This document shows, piece by piece, positions 46,395 through 56,009 of a DNA stretch of 64,000 nucleotides (positions are counted from its first letter, which is position 1; the number at the start of each line of letters is the position of its first letter). The stretch is from positions 239,902 through 303,901 of the forward strand of contig NZ_QAAD01000004.1 of assembly GCF_003046625.1 (NCBI RefSeq), read 5' to 3'. Source of the DNA: Mangrovibacterium marinum. GTDB lineage: Bacteria > Bacteroidota > Bacteroidia > Bacteroidales > Prolixibacteraceae. The notes under the pieces were generated by a model that saw only the letters and a list, made by a program, of their open reading frames with translations, had not been told where the DNA came from and ran no database searches. The translations under genes were made by a program, and so were the position numbers.

Positions 46395-49300
46395 ATGAAA
46401 AGCCGGATGTTATTGCTCGCGATATCGATGTTAACATTCGGCTTTTCTTATGGCCAGTCGGAAGCAATCGAGATTGAACAGGGCGTACGAAGGAATCTTG
46501 TTTTTTGCGAGGATAGCATTGTTTTTGGCGATGGCTTGGTTCAGTTGATTGGTGACTCGGTATACGATGGACTGAAAATCTCGATTGCCAATTTCAGTGC
46601 CGGTAAAGAGCGCCTGGAATGCCCCGATCACAGTTCATCGATTCAGCTTAGCTGGCTCAACGAAAACGGAACCTTGCAGCTTAGTGGCGCGGCAAGCACC
46701 GCCGAGTATGAAGCGGCAATCGCCAACACAATTTATATCAACCGGAATGCTGTGCCCGACACCGCAAGCCGGCAGATTGCAGTTACCCTGCTCGATGCTG
46801 ATTTTCTGCCCGAAACAGGACATTTCTATCAGTATTATTCGCAATACAACATTACCTGGACGGCTGCCCGCGACTCCGCAGCCGCCAAAAACTATCGCGG
46901 CTTACAGGGCTATTTGGCCACAATAACGTCAGCCGCAGAAAACGACTTTATCTGGACCAAAATCGACGGCGTAGGATGGATTGGAGCGACCGATTCCGAC
47001 GAATACAGCGAGGAAGGTGAATGGGTATGGGCAACCGGACCCGAGGCCGAAACCGTGTTCTGGAAAGGAACTTCTGGCGGGAGTCCGGTGAACGGTGAGT
47101 ATTCTTTTTGGGGAGGAGGAGAGCCCAACAATTCTTACACCAACCTCAACGGCGGTATTGGCGAGGATTATGCGCATATTACACAGGATCCGACGCAGCC
47201 GGCTAAGTCGTGGAACGATTTAAGGAACGCCGGAGACAGCGATTTTACCTATACGCCCAATTATTATATTCCACGCGGCTATGTTGTGGAGTATGGTGGC
47301 ATGGATGGAGACCCGGAGCTAAGTCTTTCCGCTTCGTTCGAAATTCTGATTCGAAAGCCAATTTTCAGCACGGTGGCAGATCACACAATCTGTCAGCACG
47401 ATTCGGTGGCATTGAACCACGTCTATGCCGGAAACTACCAATGGGTTCCTGCTGCCGGCTTGAGCAGTCCCGATATTTCGAAGCCCAAAGCTTCGCCGGC
47501 CGATACAACAACTTACATGGTTGTGGCTAATTGGGAGGGCTGCATCGACTCGGCTTACTTCACCGTAAATGTGAAGCCCGTTCCGGATTTTGACCTGGGT
47601 GAAGACCGGAACTTGTGCATGGGCGATTCGGTATGGTTGGATGCAACTCCACTAAACACCGACGGAATGGAAACTTACAGTTGGAATACCGGTGCTGCCG
47701 GCAATAAAATTCAGCTCGGCTCAAACGGCCGCTACTCCGTTCGGGTGACCAATCGTTTTCAGTGTTTGTCGACCGACACCGTCGATGTGACGATTCACGA
47801 ATATCCCCAAATAACGATTTCGGATAAAGCAATACTTACATGCGATGCCCGGCAGCTGACAATTGACGGCTCGGTTGATAAAGGAGCAATCCGCTGGACG
47901 GGCAGTCCGGCCTTGACTTTTGACGACGAAACCGTTGCCAGTCCGCTAATCCAGGCAGCCGATACGGGCTATTTTCAGGCTTCGGTGCAGGTGACCGATG
48001 ATTTTGGCTGCATAAGCCGCGATACGGTGGAGCTGAGCTTTTACGACCGCCCGACCACCGACTTGAACATCGATTCGATCAGCTGTTCCGGCTATTCGCT
48101 TGATGTTGATTATGTCGGCAATGCCTCGTCGAATGCGTTGTTTAGCTGGTATTTCCCCGATACGCTTTATGCCGAAGGACGGAACCTCCGCGAGTTGAAC
48201 ATTGCTTTGGGCTTTCAGCAGACTAATCAACGAAAGCTGGGACTTCAGATTAACGAGTCGGGCTGTATCACCGAGCAGGACTGGACCCCGATTCGCGTGA
48301 CGCCCAATCTGGAACTGACAGCCGATGTAACGGAGGGCTGTATGCCCCTGGAAACCCAGTTTCAGGCCAGTTCAACAGAGACTATCGAAAGCTATAGTTG
48401 GACATTTGGCGATGGCGCAGAAGAGCAGTCGGCGACGGATGTCATCAAGCATACTTATGCTGCTGCGGGCAGTTTTGATGTTGGCTTGACAGTGGTGTCG
48501 GCCGATGGTTGTACCAACTCAGGACTTGCTCACGATTTCATTACGGTTTTTCCAATCCGTTCGGCTGAAACCGATGTGGATCCCAATCGTTGCTATCCGC
48601 ACCAGTTTGATGTGCTTTACACTGGCAGCGGAACCGTAGCCGATACTTATCATTGGGATTTGTCGGAATTGGATCCCGATGAAATTCTGCTTGACCCGGA
48701 AACGACCAGCGGGCCGCTATCCATTCGTTTAACAGATAAGCCGACGGCAACGATCGGACTTTGGGTTGAATCGGATAAGGGCTGCCAAAGTGAGATGAAG
48801 ACCTTCAAGGTAAAACGTAAGCCTTGGTTTGATATTGAAGCTGATGTAGTTTCCGGATGTTCTCCCTTGACGGTGAATCTGTCGGCAAAGCAGTTGGATA
48901 CGATCGATCAACTCGCTTATCGTTGGAGCACCGGCTTGCGGGACGATGCGGAAGGAGCCGGGATTACCGAACAGTATATTGAACAAGGGCAGGAATATCG
49001 CGTATGGGCCGTGGCTACATCGGCGCTCACGGGTTGTGTTGATACGGTGGCTTTCGCTCAACCGGTTGAAATTTATCGGGATCCTGTTGCCCAGTTCGAG
49101 CCGGACCGTTCTGAGCGTTTGATCTCGGATGCCCTGTTTCAGTTTACAAATAACAGTAGTGGAGCCGAAAGCTATGACTGGGATTTCGGAGATGGCGGCT
49201 TATCAACAGACACAAATCCGGACTATCGTTACCGGCAGGTGGGCTGGTTCAGGGTTCATCTTTTAGCCGAAAGTGAATTTGGCTGTGTTGATACCACAAG

Positions 49301-49607
49301 CCGCAGGGTACTTGTTGCTCCCGAGGATTTGTTTCCGCCCAATGCCTTGAATCCGAATAGCTCCAATCCCGAAAACCGGATTTTTCGTTTAGCTGCCGAT
49401 GCGGTGCAGGAGCAGGGCTACCAGATGCAAATATTCAATCGGTGGGGCGAGCCGATGTTTGAGTCAACCGACAAAGCCGTGGGCTGGGACGGACGGATGA
49501 AAAATGGCCGTTTTGCGCCTCCGGGGGTGTATGTGTGGATCCTGAACTTCAACGATGTGATGGATAAACCGCATCGGCAAAAAGGAACTGTGACCCTGGT
49601 TTTTTAG
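46395..49607 (+). CDS. C-type lectin/PKD surface protein with type IX (CHU_C) sorting domain
   Basis: 1070 aa. A signal peptide (MLLLAISMLTFGFSYGQ) precedes a C-type lectin-like domain at about 138-318 (YLATITSAAENDFIW, GWIGATDSDEYSEEGEWVWATG, WGGGEPNN). Ig-like strands and PKD domains follow (YSWTFGDGAEEQ; YDWDFGDGGLSTDTNPDYRY). The last ~90 residues (NRIFRLAADAV..., FNRWGEPMFESTD, GWDGRMKNGRFAPPGVYVWIL) are the gliding-motility-associated C-terminal domain, a type IX secretion signal. It should be cell-surface or secreted and may bind glycans. The next gene, convergent, is PorP-like, a common pairing for such cargo. Confidence 0.92.
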   Translation: MKSRMLLLAISMLTFGFSYGQSEAIEIEQGVRRNLVFCEDSIVFGDGLVQLIGDSVYDGLKISIANFSAGKERLECPDHSSSIQLSWLNENGTLQLSGAASTAEYEAAIANTIYINRNAVPDTASRQIAVTLLDADFLPETGHFYQYYSQYNITWTAARDSAAAKNYRGLQGYLATITSAAENDFIWTKIDGVGWIGATDSDEYSEEGEWVWATGPEAETVFWKGTSGGSPVNGEYSFWGGGEPNNSYTNLNGGIGEDYAHITQDPTQPAKSWNDLRNAGDSDFTYTPNYYIPRGYVVEYGGMDGDPELSLSASFEILIRKPIFSTVADHTICQHDSVALNHVYAGNYQWVPAAGLSSPDISKPKASPADTTTYMVVANWEGCIDSAYFTVNVKPVPDFDLGEDRNLCMGDSVWLDATPLNTDGMETYSWNTGAAGNKIQLGSNGRYSVRVTNRFQCLSTDTVDVTIHEYPQITISDKAILTCDARQLTIDGSVDKGAIRWTGSPALTFDDETVASPLIQAADTGYFQASVQVTDDFGCISRDTVELSFYDRPTTDLNIDSISCSGYSLDVDYVGNASSNALFSWYFPDTLYAEGRNLRELNIALGFQQTNQRKLGLQINESGCITEQDWTPIRVTPNLELTADVTEGCMPLETQFQASSTETIESYSWTFGDGAEEQSATDVIKHTYAAAGSFDVGLTVVSADGCTNSGLAHDFITVFPIRSAETDVDPNRCYPHQFDVLYTGSGTVADTYHWDLSELDPDEILLDPETTSGPLSIRLTDKPTATIGLWVESDKGCQSEMKTFKVKRKPWFDIEADVVSGCSPLTVNLSAKQLDTIDQLAYRWSTGLRDDAEGAGITEQYIEQGQEYRVWAVATSALTGCVDTVAFAQPVEIYRDPVAQFEPDRSERLISDALFQFTNNSSGAESYDWDFGDGGLSTDTNPDYRYRQVGWFRVHLLAESEFGCVDTTSRRVLVAPEDLFPPNALNPNSSNPENRIFRLAADAVQEQGYQMQIFNRWGEPMFESTDKAVGWDGRMKNGRFAPPGVYVWILNFNDVMDKPHRQKGTVTLVF

Positions 49608-49624
49608 CTTTTCAAACTTTTGCA

Positions 49625-50599
49625 CTAAAGCGATGGGATGAGAAGAGTCTGGCGGCTTTTTCGCTTTTCGCCCGTGAATAAAATCAGCGATATTTCGTGT
49701 GCCCCGTACGAGTAGTAGCTCAGCTCCGATAAGCAGTGATCGTAACTATAGCCAATTTTGAATTTTGGCCGCATCAGCCCCAGCATAAGGATGACCGACT
49801 CGGGCTGTATGCCCTTTGTTTGGCGATACCATAAGCCTGCCGAAACAGATCTTTCCAGAACGTACAAGCCCAGGTTTAGTTGACGAAAGGCAGCTTGTTG
49901 CTGGTAAATAACATTGGGCGACAGGGTGAACCGGCGCGATAATAACCCGCGGTGCCAGCGATAACTTTTGGCCCCCAGATGCACTGTAAACTTAAGTGGT
50001 AGTTTGCCACGCTGATCTCCAATAAAAACCGATTCATCGGGCTGGCTCAAATGATCCACAGCGATACCTCCGTAGAACGAATCGTACTGACCGATGAACC
50101 CAACACCAAAATCGGGATACAGCAGACTGGCATTTTCCGGTATTTCCTGGCTCCCCAGGTAGCGTTCGCCGGTTAGCTGGTTAATCATATCGGGGAAAAC
50201 CAGCTGCTGATAGTCCAGCTTTTTGTAGGTGAAGCCCGCCCGAAGTCCTAAATCGAAGAAAAATCGCGGATTGAACTTGATGTGATGGGCATAAAACAAA
50301 TTTAAGCTTGTCTTCTCGACAATGCCGTTTGGCTCGCGGCTGCTGTGAGCCTGCATGCCAAGGCCACCTTTTAGTTTTTCAGCATAACGGTCGATGGCCA
50401 CCGAGTAGCTCGTGTAGTTTGTTCCCTGCTGAGGCCACTGGTTTCGGTAATTGACCGAAAGCCTTGTTTGATCAGTGGTTCCGGCAAAGCCGGGGTTCAG
50501 GTAAAGCGGATTGGCATAAAATTGCGCGTATTCAGCATCCTGTGCCTGCACTGTCTGAAAAGCACAAAGCGAAATAAAAATCAGAAAGATCTTTTGCAC
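49625..50599 (-). CDS. PorP/SprF-family type IX secretion membrane protein
   Basis: 324 aa. A signal peptide (IFLIFISLCAFQTVQAQ) is followed by the family opening DAEYAQFYANPLYLNPGFAGTTDQTRLSVNYRNQWPQ and a beta-strand-rich body ending in a membrane-like strand (SYDHCLSELSYYSYGAHEISL). PorP/SprF proteins sit in the outer membrane and assist secretion or anchoring of CHU_C-domain cargo. Convergent with the cargo gene, 17 bp apart. Confidence 0.93.
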   Translation of the reverse strand: MQKIFLIFISLCAFQTVQAQDAEYAQFYANPLYLNPGFAGTTDQTRLSVNYRNQWPQQGTNYTSYSVAIDRYAEKLKGGLGMQAHSSREPNGIVEKTSLNLFYAHHIKFNPRFFFDLGLRAGFTYKKLDYQQLVFPDMINQLTGERYLGSQEIPENASLLYPDFGVGFIGQYDSFYGGIAVDHLSQPDESVFIGDQRGKLPLKFTVHLGAKSYRWHRGLLSRRFTLSPNVIYQQQAAFRQLNLGLYVLERSVSAGLWYRQTKGIQPESVILMLGLMRPKFKIGYSYDHCLSELSYYSYGAHEISLILFTGEKRKSRQTLLIPSL

Positions 50600-50691
50600 G
50601 GTTGTCAGTTAATTTTAGGTTGTTCAGCTTAGCGAATCCTAAAAATAACTGATATTTAACCATTTCCTATATTTATTGTGACTTTTTCGGG

Positions 50692-51240
50692 CTAGAAGCT
50701 TTGAGGCTCGATTCCCTGTTCCAAAACTTTCAGAAACTCGATAACTTCCTCTAACATGGCTCGTTTGTCGTCGCTCACGGTTGGGAGGGCTGCTTCAATT
50801 TTTTGAATTTGCTGCTCACAGGTAACCATGGCAATTTTACCGGTCATGTTGGTGATCACGGTGTGTGCTTCCAGCGCAATCAAAAAGTCTTGCTCAATCA
50901 TCAGGTCAACAAACAGGGGAAGGTGATCGATATAATCCAGACCGTTTTCCCAGCAAGCCGAAACTAAATATTGAAGTTCTTGGTCGTATGTTTTATTTTG
51001 AATGGCCTCAATAATCAGGGGAATGGCGTCGCTGTGTTTCAGTTCGGCCAGCAACCGTGCAATGCGCCGCTTGATTTCCTCATTTGTTGTTGAATGCAAT
51101 AGCTCGAACAAAAAGGGCAGATAGGCCGAGTTTCCGCTTTCGCTTAGTTGTTCAATGGTTTGGTTAACCAGTTCTGCGTTACCCGATTGCAAATCGTGGA
51201 TGGTGTCTGTATTAATCTTTTTGGGTTGTTCTGCGCTCAT
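50692..51240 (-). CDS. HEAT-repeat-like protein, unknown function
   Basis: 182 aa, all helical. Repeating helical pairs such as AYLPFLFELLHSTTNEEIKRRIARLLAELKHSDAIPLIIEAI resemble HEAT repeats, used for protein binding. No catalytic motif. It lies divergent from the MATE gene. Confidence 0.7.
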   Translation of the reverse strand: MSAEQPKKINTDTIHDLQSGNAELVNQTIEQLSESGNSAYLPFLFELLHSTTNEEIKRRIARLLAELKHSDAIPLIIEAIQNKTYDQELQYLVSACWENGLDYIDHLPLFVDLMIEQDFLIALEAHTVITNMTGKIAMVTCEQQIQKIEAALPTVSDDKRAMLEEVIEFLKVLEQGIEPQSF

Positions 51241-51397
51241 GTTCTGATTCTTTTCAAGATTGCTGCAAATTTAGAACATCGATTCCGAAAAACCGATTTT
51301 GTTGATTTGAATGTTTACTTTTGCCCCAACTTTTTTGCCTTGGTTCCGCCCGGGGCGACGGACAAGTAAACGGCCGATTGAAAAATTCAGACATTTG

Positions 51398-52750
51398 ATG
51401 GAGAAGACCAGAGAGTTAGGAGAACAGCCTGTTGGGCGCCTGATGTTGAAATATTTTATACCCGCCTTTATTGGTGTTTTTGTAAATGCCCTGTACAATA
51501 TTGTCGACCGTATTTTTATCGGTCAGGGCGTTGGAGCGATGGCCCTCAGCGGGGTGTCCGTTATTTTTCCGATCATGCTGGTGATGATCGCCTTTGGGAT
51601 GCTTATTGGCATTGGCGCCAGTGTTTTGGTGTCGATTAATATGGGGCGAAGAGACTTGGATCGGGCCGAGCGGGTGCTGGGCAACAGCTTTGCGATGATG
51701 GTGATTGCCTCGGTGTTGATTACCGCTCTTGGCTTTGCCATAAAGAGCCCCATGCTGAAAATGTTTGGCGCTACGCCCGAAACAATTGGTTACGCCAACG
51801 ATTATTTGAACATCATTTTGGTCGGCGTTATTTTTCAGGTTGTTGGCTTCTCGCTTAATAATGTTATTCGTTCCGAGGGGAATGCCAAAATTGCCATGTA
51901 CTCGATGCTCATCAGTGCCGGAACCAATATTGTTCTGGATCCGATTTTCATTTTTGGCCTCGACATGGGCGTAAAAGGAGCGGCCTATGCCACGGTTATC
52001 TCGATGATGGTGTTGGCTGTTTGGGTTTTACTGCATTTTAACAGTAAACGCTCGGTGGTGAAAATCCGTACGGCCTATTTTAAAATTGAAATGCCCATTA
52101 TCAAGGAGATCCTGGTTATTGGGATGGCACCGTTTTTTATGCAAATCGCCAACTCGGTGGTGCAGGCGTTGATCAATACCAAGCTGATTAGTTTTGGCGG
52201 CGATTTGGCAGTGGGGGCTATGGGCATTGTTAACTCAGTGGCGACCATGATTATCATGTCGATTGTTGCGATTAATATGGCGTCGCAACCCATCATTGGT
52301 TTTAACTACGGAGCGCGAGCTTATGCCCGGGTGCAGGAAGCCTTGAAGCTGGCAATTATCTCGGCCACCGTCATTTCTATTTTGGCGTTCATCGTGGTGC
52401 AGCTCTTTCCCGATTTGCTTGTTCGCTTTTTCAATTCCAAGGATCCGGACTTGCTGGCCATTGGCCGGCAGGGATTGCGCTTGGGCTTGCTGGCTTTGCC
52501 CGTGGTCGGCTACCAGGTGGTTGTTGGCAATTTTTACCAATCGATCGGGAAAGCTAAAATTGCCACCATACTGACCTTGTTGCGACAGGTTATTGTGCTG
52601 ATTCCTTTGCTTTTTATATTACCTTCTTTCCTCGAGCTCGATGGCATCTGGATTTCGATGCCGATCGCCGATTTTTGCTCGGCACTGATTGTTTTGTTCT
52701 TTATTCGCCGGGAATGGATGCGTCTGTCAGTTCTCGATAACGAAATTTAA
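51398..52750 (+). CDS. MATE-family multidrug/Na+ efflux transporter
   Basis: About 450 aa from the ATG at 51398 ([20 protein letters not shown]). An in-frame ATG at 51311 adds 29 residues but overlaps a TACTTTTG promoter-like word (51316-51323), so I prefer the shorter form. Twelve membrane helices in two homologous halves are visible, with [53 protein letters not shown] and [16 protein letters not shown] typical of MATE proteins. It exports cationic compounds using an ion gradient. The stop overlaps the ABC remnant on the other strand by 4 bp. Confidence 0.94.
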   Translation: MEKTRELGEQPVGRLMLKYFIPAFIGVFVNALYNIVDRIFIGQGVGAMALSGVSVIFPIMLVMIAFGMLIGIGASVLVSINMGRRDLDRAERVLGNSFAMMVIASVLITALGFAIKSPMLKMFGATPETIGYANDYLNIILVGVIFQVVGFSLNNVIRSEGNAKIAMYSMLISAGTNIVLDPIFIFGLDMGVKGAAYATVISMMVLAVWVLLHFNSKRSVVKIRTAYFKIEMPIIKEILVIGMAPFFMQIANSVVQALINTKLISFGGDLAVGAMGIVNSVATMIIMSIVAINMASQPIIGFNYGARAYARVQEALKLAIISATVISILAFIVVQLFPDLLVRFFNSKDPDLLAIGRQGLRLGLLALPVVGYQVVVGNFYQSIGKAKIATILTLLRQVIVLIPLLFILPSFLELDGIWISMPIADFCSALIVLFFIRREWMRLSVLDNEI

Positions 52751-53208
52751 CAGGTAAACTGTAGCTCGCTGAAGCTGTAGTAGAGTCCCGCGGTATCTTC
52801 GACCAGTTGCTGGTGTGTGCCCTTTTGGATAATTCGGCCTTGCTCCAGCACCAAGATTTGATCAGCCTGGCGAATGGTTGACAACCGGTGCGCGATGACG
52901 ACCGACCGGCGGCCTCGCCTAAGTTCTTCCAACGCTTCCTGTACCTGGCCTCCCGATTCGGAATCCAAAGCCGACCTTGCTTCATCCGGAATCAAAACTC
53001 GCGGATTTTTCAGCATAGCGCGTGCACTGGCAATCCGTTGGCGCTGGCCTCCCGATAGCTGATCAGTAAGCCGTAATGTTTTCGTAAGCGATTCGCGCGT
53101 GAGTCTTTTTCGTTTTTTCTTAGTCATGACTTTGCGTCTGCGTAATGGGTGATTTTTCTTCCGTCCAAACACACAAAAGTGAGATAAGTTTACAGCCCTT
53201 TCCCCCAA
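52747..53208 (-). pseudogene. ABC-transporter ATPase C-terminal remnant
   Basis: The open frame is 153 codons, but only the last ~115 (from about 53090) resemble an ABC exporter: [19 protein letters not shown], Walker B-like [13 protein letters not shown]-loop [10 protein letters not shown] and [17 protein letters not shown]. Walker A and the membrane domain are missing. Even the remaining part is decayed: Pro interrupts the hydrophobic Walker B strand and Arg replaces the usual Thr of DEATSALD. The homology stops where unrelated sequence and then tandem repeats begin. I read it as a gene fragment left after a deletion or insertion. Confidence 0.85.
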
Positions 53209-53216
53209 ACTGGCTA

Positions 53217-53505
53217 GGGACAGTCCAAATACTCCAAGGACTGCTCAAACTGCCTCGGGGACGGTCGACCTTGCTCAGGGACTGCGAGAAATTGCTCAGG
53301 GGACGGTCAACTATCCTCATGAAGCGGGTCAAAGTTCACAGGGGGCGCTGAAATTCCTCAGGGGACGGGTCAGATTGCTGCGGGGACGCTTCAGGTTGCT
53401 AATGGGATCAAAGAAACTGCTCATGGGAAGGTCAACTTCGTCAGGGACGGGGTAAAATTCCCAGGGGAGGGTCAAACATGCTCGGGGGCCGCGTCAACCG
53501 GGCGT
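53217..53505. repeat. Degenerate ~21-bp direct repeats, about 14 units
   Basis: Units of 20-22 bp approximate GGGACGGTCAAACTTGCTCAG. The GGGACGGTCAA part and the TGCTCAG part recur with many substitutions. No frame yields a recognisable protein. It directly follows the ABC remnant. Iteron-like in period, but no replication gene is near. Confidence 0.85.
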
Positions 53506-53570
53506 TTCAGCCTTCAAAGCATTTAGCCTTCAATGCTTAGTGCTGTAAGGAGAGGAAAGCCATCCTCCGG

Positions 53571-53821
53571 GCAAGGTCAGAATCACGGTGGACATGTCCA
53601 GCAAGGCTATGGACAAGGAAATCATAGCTATTTCCTATGAAATATATCCTATGGGATAGGAAATAGCTATGGTGGGCAAGGTCAGAATCACGGTGGACAT
53701 GTCCAGCAAGGCTATGGACAAAGAAATCATAGCTATTTCCTAAGACATATATTTGCCGGGATAGGAAATAGCTATGATGGACAAGGTCAGAATCATGGTG
53801 GATTAGTCCACAAGAGCTCCG
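53571..53821. repeat. 105-bp tandem repeat with internal inverted repeats, 2.4 units
   Basis: Units start CAAGGTCAGAAT near 53571, 53676 and 53781, exactly 105 bp apart. Unit 1 holds a perfect 15-bp inverted repeat (ATAGCTATTTCCTAT at 53624-53638 with its complement at 53656-53670). Unit 2 keeps 14 bp (53729-53742 and 53762-53775). A 10-bp palindrome GGACATGTCC (53590-53599) is also repeated. Because 105 is divisible by three, antisense ORFs persist, but nothing supports translation. Confidence 0.9.
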
Positions 53822-53857
53822 GACTATGAAGTTTAATGACAAACTAAAGTTTGCGGA

Positions 53858-55003
53858 TTAGCTCAATTTGTTTTTATAGTCTTCGTAACCGAATTTCCGC
53901 ACAAGTTGAAAATCACCGCTTGCTTTGATGATTCCAATAGATGGATGTTGTACCCCATTGAAGACAGTTGTTTTCACCATGGTGTAGTGAATCATATCCT
54001 CGAGGATGATTTCGTCGCCAATTTGCAATGCTTCGTCGAACGACCAGTAACCGTAATAGTCGCCGCTAAGGCAGGTGTTACCACCCATGCGGTAGGTTGG
54101 TTTGCCATCGACCGGGCCAACAGCGGCGTGGCGGATACGCGGTTGGTAAGGCATTTCCAGGCAGTCGGGCATGTGTGCTGCAAACGAAACATTCAACATG
54201 GCTGTTTTGATGCCTTTATTTTCGACCACATCCAGAACACTTGCCTTCAGGAAGCCGGTTTCCCAGGCAAAGGCGCTGCCCGGCTCCATAATGATGTGCA
54301 AGTTGGGGTAGCGGCTTTGCAGCCCTTTCAGTATTTCAATCAGGTGATCCACCTTGTAGCCTTTGCGGGTCATCAGGTGGCCACCGCCCATGTTTAGCCA
54401 TTTCACTTGTTTCAGAAAGCGACCGAATTTGGCCTCCACCGCAGCCAGCGTTTTCTCCAAATCGGTGGAATACGACTCGCACAAGGTGTGGAAGTGCAAA
54501 CCATCGATTCCGGCCGGCAGTTCGTCACCAATTTGCTCGGCAATTACGCCCAGGCGCGAACCCGGTGCGCAGGGGTTGTAAAGCTCGGTTTCTACTTCCG
54601 AAAACTCCGGGTTAATGCGCAAGGCAACCGAGACCTTCTTCCCCGAAGCCTGGATCATGGGGTAGAAACGCTCGTACTGGCTCAGCGAGTTAAAGGTGAT
54701 GTGGCTGGAAAGCTGAATAATCTCCGGGAAACTTTCCTCGTCGTAAACCGGTGCGTACGTATGTGCTTCGGTTTTCATCTCCTCGTAGCACAGCTTCACT
54801 TCGTGCAGCGAGCTGGCTGTAGCTCCCGAAATATATTCGCGTACAATGGGGAAAGCACTCCACATGGCGAACCCCTTAAAGGCCAGAATAATCTCAACAC
54901 CGGCCCGTTGCGAAACCGACTGGATTAATTCCAGATTTTTGCGTAATAGTTTTTCCTCCAACACATAGCAAGGCGAGGGTATTCCGGGAAATTCAACGTT
55001 CAT
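53858..55003 (-). CDS. nspC: Carboxynorspermidine decarboxylase
   Basis: About 381 aa from the ATG at 55003 (MNVEFPGIPSPCYVLEEKLL); the frame extends 29 residues upstream without similarity. Alanine-racemase-fold PLP barrel with Lys43 in ILAFKGFAMWS, HFHTLCES, LNMGGGHLMTR and GNTCLSGDYYG near the C-terminal catalytic Cys. It makes norspermidine or spermidine from the carboxylated precursor, the route used by many Bacteroidota. A carboxynorspermidine synthase is not in the window. Confidence 0.94.
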   Translation of the reverse strand: MNVEFPGIPSPCYVLEEKLLRKNLELIQSVSQRAGVEIILAFKGFAMWSAFPIVREYISGATASSLHEVKLCYEEMKTEAHTYAPVYDEESFPEIIQLSSHITFNSLSQYERFYPMIQASGKKVSVALRINPEFSEVETELYNPCAPGSRLGVIAEQIGDELPAGIDGLHFHTLCESYSTDLEKTLAAVEAKFGRFLKQVKWLNMGGGHLMTRKGYKVDHLIEILKGLQSRYPNLHIIMEPGSAFAWETGFLKASVLDVVENKGIKTAMLNVSFAAHMPDCLEMPYQPRIRHAAVGPVDGKPTYRMGGNTCLSGDYYGYWSFDEALQIGDEIILEDMIHYTMVKTTVFNGVQHPSIGIIKASGDFQLVRKFGYEDYKNKLS

Positions 55004-55063
55004 CGTGGTATTGTTTTTTTTAGTTATCAGAAACGAAAATAATAAATAATGGATGTCAAAAGC

Positions 55064-55099
55064 AAAAGACCATTGAACAGTCGCGTTCAATGGTCTTTT
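55064..55099 (-). terminator. Terminator of dapA
   Basis: AAAAGACCATTGAAC and GTTCAATGGTCTTTT form a perfect 15-bp stem across a 6-nt loop. On the minus strand it lies 22 bp after the dapA stop. Confidence 0.92.
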
Positions 55100-55121
55100 G
55101 ATCTTTCAGAACGGCATTGCG

Positions 55122-56003
55122 TTAAAGTACGCGCTTGAGCTCTTCCTCCAGATCTTTGTATAATTCGCTGCTTGCAGCACACAGTGGCAAACGCACATTT
55201 GAGTTGGTTTTGCCCATGATTTCCATCAGTGCTTTAACGCCGGCCGGGTTTCCTTCGCGGAACAACAGCTTAAACAGGTCTACCAGTCGCTGGTGCAATT
55301 GGCGGGCTTCCGCTAAACGGCCATCCAGGGCCAGGTGTACTAATTCGGCCATCTGCCCGGGCAGGGCGTTCGATGCAACTGAGATCACGCCGATACCGCC
55401 CACGCTGATAATCGGAAGCGTCAACACATCGTCGCCCGAGATAACGGCAAAATGCGCGGGGCCGTGTTTGGCCATTTTTGCGACCTGAGACGACTCGCCC
55501 GAAGCTTCTTTCACGGCAATTACGTTGGGGCAGGCCTTAGCAATAGCCACCGAAGTAGCCGACTCCATGTTTACCCCTGTGCGCGATGGTACATTGTACA
55601 GTACTACCGGAACCGGGCATGCAGCGGCAATCGACTTGTAATACGCGATAAGCCCGGCTTGCGGCGGCCGGTTGTAATAGGGGGTTACGCTTAAAATACC
55701 GTCGATGCCGTCGAAGTTGGTGCCCTTAATGGTTTGGCAAACTTTTACCGGATCGTTACCTCCCAGACCAAGCATTATCGGAACACGCTTGTTGACTTTA
55801 GCCTTGATACAGTTAATCACTTCTTTTTGCTCATCGGCACTTAAAGTGGGTGTTTCGGCTGTCGTTCCCAATGCAACCAGGTAGTCGGTTCCCGAAGTAA
55901 TTTGTTCTTCAACAAGCGTTTCCAGGGCATTGAAATCGATTGATAAGTTTTTTTTGAATGGAGTAATTAATGCTACTCCTGCGCCTTTAAAAAGGTGTTC
56001 CAT
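55122..56003 (-). CDS. dapA: 4-hydroxy-tetrahydrodipicolinate synthase
   Basis: 293 aa. Catalytic residues are in place: Tyr136 and Arg141 in LYNVPSRTG, and the Schiff-base Lys165 in VIAVKEASGE; GTTAETPTLS binds substrate. It condenses pyruvate with aspartate semialdehyde in lysine and diaminopimelate synthesis. It lies 6 bp after the DUF6913 gene, so the two are co-transcribed. Confidence 0.96.
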   Translation of the reverse strand: MEHLFKGAGVALITPFKKNLSIDFNALETLVEEQITSGTDYLVALGTTAETPTLSADEQKEVINCIKAKVNKRVPIMLGLGGNDPVKVCQTIKGTNFDGIDGILSVTPYYNRPPQAGLIAYYKSIAAACPVPVVLYNVPSRTGVNMESATSVAIAKACPNVIAVKEASGESSQVAKMAKHGPAHFAVISGDDVLTLPIISVGGIGVISVASNALPGQMAELVHLALDGRLAEARQLHQRLVDLFKLLFREGNPAGVKALMEIMGKTNSNVRLPLCAASSELYKDLEEELKRVL

Positions 56004-56009
56004 GCTTTC

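Noticed and set aside
52747..53208. Reading the ABC fragment as a functional small ATPase
   Set aside because: It lacks Walker A and all membrane helices, and its Walker B and D-loop region is altered.
53217..53505. Calling the 21-bp repeats a plasmid-type origin
   Set aside because: The period resembles iterons but there is no rep gene, no DnaA-box cluster and the surrounding genes are chromosomal housekeeping genes.
53537..53842. 101-aa antisense ORF with 35-aa repeats (HSYFLSHRIYF...)
   Set aside because: It exists because the 105-bp unit is divisible by three; no start signal, and the sequence conserves inverted-repeat arms rather than protein positions.
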